From Thermasporomyces sp040195635 (GTDB taxonomy: Bacteria; Actinomycetota; Actinomycetes; Propionibacteriales; Actinopolymorphaceae), in NCBI RefSeq assembly GCF_040195635.1, contig NZ_JBEFTX010000003.1, forward strand, positions 124,001-188,000: 64,000 nucleotides of DNA, written 5' to 3'. The notes under the pieces are model-generated. The model saw nothing but the letters and a program-made list of their open reading frames with translations. It was not told the DNA's origin and did not search any database. Made by a program: the position numbers and the translations under genes. Shown here in pieces: positions 58,520 through 64,000 of this stretch. Numbering within the stretch: the first letter of the stretch is position 1; each line of letters opens with the position of its first letter.

Positions 58520-59527
58520 ATGGGACGGCTTCGGGTCGGCGTCGTCGGGTGTGGGGGAGCCGCGACGGGGCACGCGCAGACGATGGCCAGTACGGCGGAG
58601 TTCGAGATCGTCGCGCTGGCCGAGCCCAGCCAGTCGAATCTCGAGCTGTTCCGATCGCGGGTTCCGATGGTGGCGGAGGTCCCGTCCTTCGCCTCCGCCG
58701 AGGAGATGTTCGAGGCGGTCGAGTTGGACGCCATCACGGTCGTCACTCCCCACACACTGCACTTCCCGATCGTGATGAGCGCGATCAAGCGGGGCTTGCA
58801 CGTGCTGTGCGAGAAGCCCCTCACGTGTGCGGCGAGAGAGGCGCGGGAGATCGAGGCGGCGGCCGAGGCGGCGGGCGTCACCGTGATGGTGCGGTACCAG
58901 CGCCGCTTCGATCCTGCGTACACCTTCATGCGGGAGACGATCGCGGGCGGCGAGCTGGGTGAGCTGCGTTCGATCATCATCACGTGCGGGCAGCGGTGGC
59001 TGACAGGCACGGCCGGCACGTGGCGGCAGGATCCGGCGCTGTCCGGCGGCGGCATGCTGATGGACAGCGGCTCCCACCTGGCCGACATGCTGCTCTGGCT
59101 CGTCGACCGGCCGGTGGCGTCGGTGTCGGCCCTTGTCGACCAGGTGGGCTCGCCCGTCGACATCAACACCACCGCGACCGTCGCCTTCGCCGGCGGCGTC
59201 CAGGGGCAGCTCGCCGTCGTGGGCGACCTGGCGACGACCTGGATGGAAACCGTCGTCGTCTCCGGGTCGGCTGGGCTGCTGCGCTACGAGGTGGAGCCGC
59301 AGCATCCGTGGCGGACGGGGCGGGTGACGTTCGCGCGGGGGAGGTCGATCGAGCAGCGGCTGGACCTTCCGCGCACGCCCGACCTGCACGAGGCCTGGTG
59401 GTCCGCGATCAACGGGGAGACGCCGAACCCGGCGCCGCCGGCGGCCGGCCTACGGGTCGCCGAGCTGAGTGAGGCCATCTACCGGTCGGCCAGCCTCGGC
59501 GAGACCGTCCACCTCGACGGTCGATAG
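58520..59527 (+). CDS. Gfo/Idh/MocA-family oxidoreductase, second copy
   Basis: A 335-residue NAD(P)-dependent dehydrogenase. ATG at 58520 has GGAGG 5 nt upstream. The Rossmann start is RVGVVGCGGAATGHAQTMAS, and the family signature GLHVLCEKPLTCAA has the catalytic Lys at about 95. GGGMLMDSGSHLADMLLWLV supplies the conserved substrate-site His/Asp. It differs from the copy at 19746 in length and sequence. Likely regulated through the palindrome at 58458-58483. Confidence 0.92.
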   Translation: MGRLRVGVVGCGGAATGHAQTMASTAEFEIVALAEPSQSNLELFRSRVPMVAEVPSFASAEEMFEAVELDAITVVTPHTLHFPIVMSAIKRGLHVLCEKPLTCAAREAREIEAAAEAAGVTVMVRYQRRFDPAYTFMRETIAGGELGELRSIIITCGQRWLTGTAGTWRQDPALSGGGMLMDSGSHLADMLLWLVDRPVASVSALVDQVGSPVDINTTATVAFAGGVQGQLAVVGDLATTWMETVVVSGSAGLLRYEVEPQHPWRTGRVTFARGRSIEQRLDLPRTPDLHEAWWSAINGETPNPAPPAAGLRVAELSEAIYRSASLGETVHLDGR

Positions 59528-59570
59528 CGGCGGGTCCATCCCGCGCGAGCGGCTGCACCCAGGCGGTGTC

Positions 59571-59643
59571 GTTCATGATCATGCGTGGGAACCTGTGGTT
59601 TCTGGCGCTGGGGAACGCCCCTTTCCCACGCATGATCATGAAC
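59571..59643. repeat. Palindromic element with GTTCATGATCA ends
   Basis: Arms at 59571-59591 (GTTCATGATCATGCGTGGGA...) and 59623-59643 are 21-bp perfect complements around a 31-nt loop. The outer GTTCATGATCA is identical to the end of the hairpin at 36780. It lies 44 bp after the oxidoreductase stop. The ABC ATPase frame reads through it but should start later at 59812. Confidence 0.92.
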
Positions 59644-59811
59644 CGGGCACCGCCTCAGTGGGTTCGTACGCCGGGCGGACGTACGTACGCCTGCGACCCG
59701 CTGCGTACGCCCCCGCGTGGTCAGGCGGCCGACCGCTACGTCGAGTGGCGTAGCGACGGAGCCGCTTCCCGAGGGACGCTCGCCGAGGCAGGATCGGGGA
59801 GCCTCGATGGC

Positions 59812-60711
59812 ATGAGAAATCCCGTCGAGACCACCGCGCTGACCAAGCGCTACGGCCGTACGCCGGCGGTCGAGGAGCTCAGCCTGACCGTCCAGCCGGG
59901 CGAGGTCTACGGCTTCCTCGGCCCGAACGGCGCCGGCAAGACCACGACCCTGCGGATGCTGCTCGGACTCGTCCGACCCACGAAGGGCAGCCTGCGGCTG
60001 TTCGGCCACCCGCCCGGAGCAGGTCACCTCGACCGGGTGGGGGCGCTGATCGAGGGTCCGGCGTTCTATCCGTACCTCTCCGGCCGGGACAACCTGAGGG
60101 TGCTGGCCCGCCACGCGGGTGTCGCCCCACGCCGCGTCGACGCCGTGCTCGAGACGGTCGACCTGGCTGAGCGGGCGCGGGACCGCTACGCGAAGTACTC
60201 GCTCGGCATGAAGCAGCGCCTCGGCCTCGCCGCGGCCCTGCTGAAGGACCCTGACCTGCTGATCCTCGACGAACCGACGAACGGCCTGGACCCGACCGGG
60301 ATGGCCGACATGCGTGTCACCCTCCGCAGACTGGCCGACGCCGGCCGGACGGTGCTGCTGTCGAGCCACCTGCTCGGTGAAGTCCAACAGATCTGCGACC
60401 GCGTGGGCGTGATCTCGCGCGGCCGGCTGGTGGCGGAGACGACCGTCGCCGATCTGGGCAGCGGTGGCGCTCTCCGCATCGTCGCCGACCCGCTCGACGT
60501 GGCGCGCGATCTCGTCGCGTCGCTCGCCGGCCCGGACCTCGTACGCGTCGACGGCGAAGCGCTGGCGGTGGACATCGACGCCGCCAAGGCCGCCTGGATC
60601 AACACCGAACTCGTCCAGGCCGGGATCTCGGTCAGCGAGGTCCGCTGGAGCGAGCCTGACCTCGAAAAGATCTTCCTCGAGCTGACAGGAGAGCCGACCC
60701 ATGTGGGGTAA
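59812..60711 (+). CDS. ABC transporter ATP-binding protein
   Basis: A 299-residue ATPase of the drug/lantibiotic exporter type. ATG at 59812 (MRNPVETTALTKRYG) is chosen; an upstream extension would translate the hairpin at 59571. Walker A GPNGAGKTT is at 38-46, signature YSLGMKQRLGLAAALLKDPD (SLGMKQR), Walker B LLILDEPTNGLDP, and switch His in LLSSHLLGEV. The C-terminal 80 residues are a BcrA-like extension. It overlaps the permease gene by 11 nt. Confidence 0.95.
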   Translation: MRNPVETTALTKRYGRTPAVEELSLTVQPGEVYGFLGPNGAGKTTTLRMLLGLVRPTKGSLRLFGHPPGAGHLDRVGALIEGPAFYPYLSGRDNLRVLARHAGVAPRRVDAVLETVDLAERARDRYAKYSLGMKQRLGLAAALLKDPDLLILDEPTNGLDPTGMADMRVTLRRLADAGRTVLLSSHLLGEVQQICDRVGVISRGRLVAETTVADLGSGGALRIVADPLDVARDLVASLAGPDLVRVDGEALAVDIDAAKAAWINTELVQAGISVSEVRWSEPDLEKIFLELTGEPTHVG

Positions 60712-61525
60712 CGTCCGCGCCGAACTCGCCAAGCAGGTGCGCCGGCCCGCCGCCTGGCTGCTGCTGGCCATCGGTGTGCTGCTGAGCCTGACGTTCGCCT
60801 ATCTCATTCCGTACGCCGGTTATGCCGGTGGCACCTCGGGCCCGCCGAACAGCGACCGTGGGCTGGCCGCCATGGTGCCGGATGCGTTCGTCGGGAACGC
60901 GATCGGCGGAACGCCCGTCTTCGTCGGGGCGCTCGCGCTGATCTTCGGGGTCCTCGTGACGGGCAGCGAGTACGCATGGGAGACATGGAAGACCGTCTTC
61001 GCGCAGGGGCCGTCCCGGTGGAGTGCGTACGCCGCCAAGCTGGTGACGGTCGCCGCCGGGTCGCTCGTCCTCGTCGGCGCGCTCGTCTGCGTGTCCGCCG
61101 CCGCCAGCGCCCTCGTCGCCGTCGTGGAGGACCAACCGCTCCACTGGCCGAGTGCGACCGACATCGCGCTCGGAGTGGGCGCCGGCTGGCTGGTCACGAT
61201 GATGTGGGCCGCGTTCGGCGTGCTGCTGGCCGTCCTGCTGCGGTCGGTGGCGCTGCCGGTCGGGCTCGGACTGGTGTGGCTGCTCGCGATCCAGAACCTG
61301 CTCGCCGCCATTGCGGCACCCCTGCTGGACTGGGTGGCGGAACTGCAGAAGGGCCTCCCCGGTCCGAACGCCGGTTCCCTCGTCGCGACGCTCGGCGCAT
61401 CGTCGGACACGCCAGGGGTGGCCGAGCTCGTCGGGTCGGGCCAGGCGACCCTCGTGGTCACGGCGTACCTGCTGGCGTTCACGATGGTCGGTGGCTGGCT
61501 CCTGCATCGCCGCGACATCGGGTAG
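60701..61525 (+). CDS. ABC-2-type permease
   Basis: A 274-residue membrane protein, the partner of the upstream ATPase. About six helices: AAWLLLAIGVLLSLTFAYLI, FVGALALIFGVLVTGSEYAW, LVTVAAGSLVLVGALVCVSA, WLVTMMWAAFGVLLAVLLRS, VGLGLVWLLAIQNLLAAIAA and LVVTAYLLAFTMVGGWLL. It matches ABC2 permeases of self-resistance exporters. The start is 11 nt inside the ATPase gene. Confidence 0.92.
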   Translation: MWGNVRAELAKQVRRPAAWLLLAIGVLLSLTFAYLIPYAGYAGGTSGPPNSDRGLAAMVPDAFVGNAIGGTPVFVGALALIFGVLVTGSEYAWETWKTVFAQGPSRWSAYAAKLVTVAAGSLVLVGALVCVSAAASALVAVVEDQPLHWPSATDIALGVGAGWLVTMMWAAFGVLLAVLLRSVALPVGLGLVWLLAIQNLLAAIAAPLLDWVAELQKGLPGPNAGSLVATLGASSDTPGVAELVGSGQATLVVTAYLLAFTMVGGWLLHRRDIG

Positions 61526-61555
61526 CACCGGACATCCAGTGAGGACTGCGGACAG

Positions 61556-62671
61556 ATGAGACTCTCGAGATCGCTGATCGGCGACATCGCCCTCGCGCTC
61601 GTGCTCACCGTGGTCGGGCTCGCCGGGACAACGTCGGCGAATGCGTTCATGTCGCCCGACCGCCCGATCGACGCCGTGGGCTTCGGCCTGGTGATCGCCA
61701 CTGCACTCGTCCTGTCCGTACGGCGGCGGTGGCCGCTCGTCACGCTGGCGGTGGCGACGCTGTGCTCGTCGACCTATCTCGTGCTCGGGTATACGTACGG
61801 ACCGATCCTCTTCTCGTTCTTCGTCGCGGTCTACACGGTGGCCCGGCATCTGCCGCTCGCGCGGGCCTGGCCGCCGTGCGCCGCTGCCCTGGTGATCCTG
61901 CTGGCGCACATCTTCACCAACAGTGCGTCGCTGCCGGGGTTGCTCGGCGTCATCCCCGGTTCCGCGTGGGTGGTGGTGCCGTTCGCGATCGGCGTGACCG
62001 TACGCCTGACCCGTGAGGCAGCGGCTCAGGCCCGGGCCGAGACGGTCCGCCAGCACGTCGACGAGGAGCGGCTGCGGGTGGCGCAGGAGGTGCACGACGT
62101 GGTCGGCCACGGGCTCGCGGCCATCAAGATGCAGGCCGACGTCGCCCTGCACGTCCTGCCGAAGCGCCCCGAGCAGGCGGAGGTCGCGTTGAACGCGATC
62201 AGCCGGACCAGCACCGCGGCCCTCGACGAGCTCCGCGCCACACTGGCGGTCGTCCGAAGGACCGGAGCGGATGCCGACCGGACACCCGCACCCGGTCTGG
62301 AGCGGCTCGACGAGCTTCGCCAACGCATGAGCGACGCCGGAGTCGACATCCACCTGGAAACCGACGGCGAGCGCCGCGCCCTTCCGGCGGCCGTCGAACT
62401 GGCCGGTTACCGGGTCGTCCAGGAGTCGCTGACGAACGTCCTCCGGCACGGCGCGGCGAAGGTTGCCACCGTGCGGATCGGTTACCAGACTGACGCCGTG
62501 ACGCTGGCGATCTCCAACCCCGCGGGAGCCGTACGCAGCCGCGGCGGTGGGCTCGGCATCCCAGGTATGCGGGAGCGCGTCGAGGCACTCGGCGGGGAGT
62601 TCACCGCCGGACCCACCGACGATGGACAGTTCATGGTGCGGGCGTCGATCCCGACAGGAGGTGCGGCGTGA
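61556..62671 (+). CDS. Sensor histidine kinase (NarL/DesK type)
   Basis: A 371-residue kinase with four to six N-terminal helices and no large extracytoplasmic domain, so it likely senses membrane stress. HisKA_3: RVAQEVHDVVGHGLAAIKMQ (phospho-accepting His), followed by a helical pair (TSTAALDELRATLAVVRR). HATPase region: AVELAGYRVVQESLTNVLRH, and GGLGIPGMRERVEALGGEF. It is 30 bp after the permease gene and overlaps the response regulator. Confidence 0.95.
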   Translation: MRLSRSLIGDIALALVLTVVGLAGTTSANAFMSPDRPIDAVGFGLVIATALVLSVRRRWPLVTLAVATLCSSTYLVLGYTYGPILFSFFVAVYTVARHLPLARAWPPCAAALVILLAHIFTNSASLPGLLGVIPGSAWVVVPFAIGVTVRLTREAAAQARAETVRQHVDEERLRVAQEVHDVVGHGLAAIKMQADVALHVLPKRPEQAEVALNAISRTSTAALDELRATLAVVRRTGADADRTPAPGLERLDELRQRMSDAGVDIHLETDGERRALPAAVELAGYRVVQESLTNVLRHGAAKVATVRIGYQTDAVTLAISNPAGAVRSRGGGLGIPGMRERVEALGGEFTAGPTDDGQFMVRASIPTGGAA

Positions 62672-63321
62672 TCAGGGTGCTGATCGTCGACGACCAGGAT
62701 CTGGTCCGGTTGGGCCTGCAGACACTGGTGGACAACGAGGACGACCTGGATTTCGTGGGCGAGGCCGGTGACGGGCTCGGTGCCGTTGCCGCCGCACGGG
62801 AACATCGGCCCGACGTCATCCTGATGGACATCCGGATGCCCGGCGTCGACGGGCTCGAGGCGACCCGGCGGATCTGTGCCGATCCCGAGCTGGCGGGTAC
62901 GAAGGTGATCGTGTTGACGACGTTCGAACTCGACGAGTACGTCTTCGACGCGTTGCGCTACGGCGCGAGCGGCTTCCTGCTCAAGGACACCAAGCCGAGC
63001 GAGCTGCTGCAGGCGATCCGGCTCGTGGCCGAGGGAGGCGCGCTGCTGTCGCCGTCGGTGACGCGGCGGGTGGTGCGGGAGTTCGCGTCCCGGTCACCCC
63101 GCGCGGTGAAGCCGCACCCGCAGCTCGACACCCTCACCGACCGCGAACGGGAGATCGTCGGCCTGGTCGGCGAGGGACTCAGCAACGACGAGATCGCGGA
63201 GCGGTTGGTCGTGAGCCCGGCGACCGCGCGTACCCACGTCAGCCGGGCGATGATCAAGCTCGCCGCGCGGGACCGCGCCCAGCTCGTGGTGTTCGCCTAC
63301 CAGTCCGGCCTCGTCAGCTAG
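62668..63321 (+). CDS. NarL/LuxR-family response regulator
   Basis: A 217-residue regulator starting at GTG 62668, overlapping the kinase stop (GTGA). The receiver has Asp54 in PDVILMDIRMPG, KDTKPSELLQA near its end, and the LuxR HTH is LTDREREIVGLVGEGLSNDE, then RLVVSPATARTHVSRAMIKL. It should control the ABC exporter upstream in response to the partner kinase. Confidence 0.96.
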   Translation: MIRVLIVDDQDLVRLGLQTLVDNEDDLDFVGEAGDGLGAVAAAREHRPDVILMDIRMPGVDGLEATRRICADPELAGTKVIVLTTFELDEYVFDALRYGASGFLLKDTKPSELLQAIRLVAEGGALLSPSVTRRVVREFASRSPRAVKPHPQLDTLTDREREIVGLVGEGLSNDEIAERLVVSPATARTHVSRAMIKLAARDRAQLVVFAYQSGLVS

Positions 63322-63334
63322 TGGCCAGAGAGCC

Positions 63335-63425
63335 GCAAATGACCACGCTGCCCATGCGTTCGGAACCTGGGATAGGTATCGGCACCTGTCCAGCTACCAG
63401 GGGCCTGCTCAGCGTGGTCATTTGC
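63335..63425. repeat. Family B palindromic repeat, second copy
   Basis: Outer arms GCAAATGACCACGCTG (63335-63350) and CAGCGTGGTCATTTGC (63410-63425) are perfect; the inner part folds into a smaller GGATAGGT/ACCTGTCC hairpin. The right end shares 23 identical bases with the copy at 35958-36047. It fills most of the gap between the response regulator and the GDPD gene. Confidence 0.92.
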
Positions 63426-63438
63426 ACGAGCAGGGGAG

Positions 63439-64000
63439 ATGTCGGTGATTGCTGCGCACCGAGGCGCGTCCGGTGACGCACCGGAGAACACCTCTGCCGC
63501 ATTCGAGGAGGCGCTCGCCCAGGGTGCCGACGTCATCGAACTCGACGTACGACGGACCGCGGACGGGGAGCTGGTCGTCTTCCACGACGCGAACCTGAGG
63601 CGGACAACTGACGCCACGCGGGTGTTTCCTGATCGTGCACCGTGGCGGGTGCGTGACTTCACCCTTGCCGAGCTGCGGCGCCTCGACGCCGGTGGCTGGA
63701 ACGACGAGCGGTTCGCCGGTCAACGGATTCCCACGCTGGACGAGACGATCGACCTCGTGGGCGACCGCGCCCGGCTGCTGATCGAAATGAAGCGACCGTC
63801 GCAGGACGAGGGCATGGTCGCCGCAGTGGCGGCGTGCCTCGACCGGCATGGTCGCGGCGGTCCGCTCGAGGCCTCCGGTGACAGTGGCAGGTTCGTGGTG
63901 GCGTCGATCGAACGAGAGTATGCGTTTCGCTACAAGGAACTTCGTCCCGAGGTAACGGTGGCGGCGTTGACGGTACGCGCGGACACGGACCTGGCGGAGC
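63439..64000 (+). CDS. Glycerophosphodiester phosphodiesterase (partial, runs off window)
   Basis: About 187 residues of a GDPD are visible, open to the window end. HRGASGDAPENT (catalytic His, Glu/Asn region) is followed by GADVIELDVRRTADGELVVF and FHDANLRRTT (second His), then a W-rich LDAGGWNDERFAGQRIPTL and LIEMKRP. It hydrolyses glycerophosphodiesters such as deacylated phospholipids. The start may be ATG at 63439 or GTG at 63445, given AGGGGAG immediately before the ATG. Confidence 0.93.
   Translation, partial: MSVIAAHRGASGDAPENTSAAFEEALAQGADVIELDVRRTADGELVVFHDANLRRTTDATRVFPDRAPWRVRDFTLAELRRLDAGGWNDERFAGQRIPTLDETIDLVGDRARLLIEMKRPSQDEGMVAAVAACLDRHGRGGPLEASGDSGRFVVASIEREYAFRYKELRPEVTVAALTVRADTDLAE

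Noticed and set aside
59566..59811. Extended N-terminus of the ABC ATPase reading through the hairpin
   Set aside because: Family similarity begins at MRNPVETTALTKRYG (59812); the hairpin is a repeat.

Overview
The window is very GC-rich, gene-dense DNA with GTG/TTG starts, GTGA/ATGA start-stop overlaps, Tat and lipoprotein signals, a DinB/MDMPI-type (mycothiol-associated) protein, an F420-type PPOX flavoprotein and a DUF222-HNH endonuclease. Together these point to a high-GC Gram-positive actinobacterium, probably a soil member of the Propionibacteriales or a neighbouring order (the order is an inference). I see no rRNA, tRNA, CRISPR array, phage module or conventional transposase.

Layout. 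0-10.8 kb: a LacI-type regulator (cut by the window edge), a lipoprotein, a secreted metalloprotease-like protein, a three-subunit molybdenum hydroxylase operon, an 11-mer-repeat protein, gene remnants, a DUF6454-like protein, an SDR and a DUF998 membrane protein. 10.9-16.9 kb: an orphan family-5 solute-binding lipoprotein, a two-gene unit with a WXG-like motif, and a divergent P450/TetR pair sharing a palindromic operator. 16.9-23.3 kb: a DUF222-HNH endonuclease flanked on both sides by related palindromic repeats, GNAT genes, a Gfo/Idh/MocA dehydrogenase, an aldo-keto reductase, a membrane protein and a DUF3140 protein. 23.4-33.3 kb: small enzymes with folds common among antibiotic-modifying proteins (P-loop kinases, HIT, nucleotidyltransferase, GNAT, APH, CPT), with purC and a LysE exporter among them. 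33.3-41 kb: a MetE-like methyltransferase, an IclR regulator, a winged-helix protein that carries an in-frame palindromic insertion, and a molybdate uptake operon (HTH-TOBE protein, modA, modB, modC). 41-49.8 kb: a PadR/methyltransferase pair, a CPT-like kinase, two large secreted or membrane-anchored proteins, an L,D-transpeptidase, and a truncated UvrA-like gene coupled to an alpha-alpha toroid protein. 49.8-64 kb: a MSOX-type oxidase, a PEP-synthase/rifampin-phosphotransferase-like enzyme divergent from a TetR regulator, a degenerate E1-alpha, a HicB-like orphan, a PPOX flavoprotein, a secreted hydrolase, a second Gfo/Idh/MocA gene behind a 26-bp palindrome, an ABC exporter with a NarL-type two-component system, and the start of a glycerophosphodiester phosphodiesterase.

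The main discovery signal is in the non-coding repeats. There are at least two families of dispersed palindromic elements. Family A elements have ends containing ATGATCA (16.9, 18.4, 33.3, 36.8 and 59.6 kb). Family B elements begin CAAATGACCACGCTG and end in its complement (36.0 and 63.4 kb). Two family A copies bracket the DUF222-HNH gene, one copy supplies the stop codon of a MetE-like gene, and one lies in frame inside a protein-coding gene, as Rickettsia palindromic elements do. A second theme is in-frame tandem repeats (9-33 bp units) in at least eight genes.

Functionally, the modABC operon could supply molybdenum for the xanthine-dehydrogenase-like enzyme at 2.2-6 kb. Several enzyme/regulator pairs (P450/TetR, PEP-synthase/TetR, PadR/methyltransferase, ABC/two-component) look like self-contained inducible modules.
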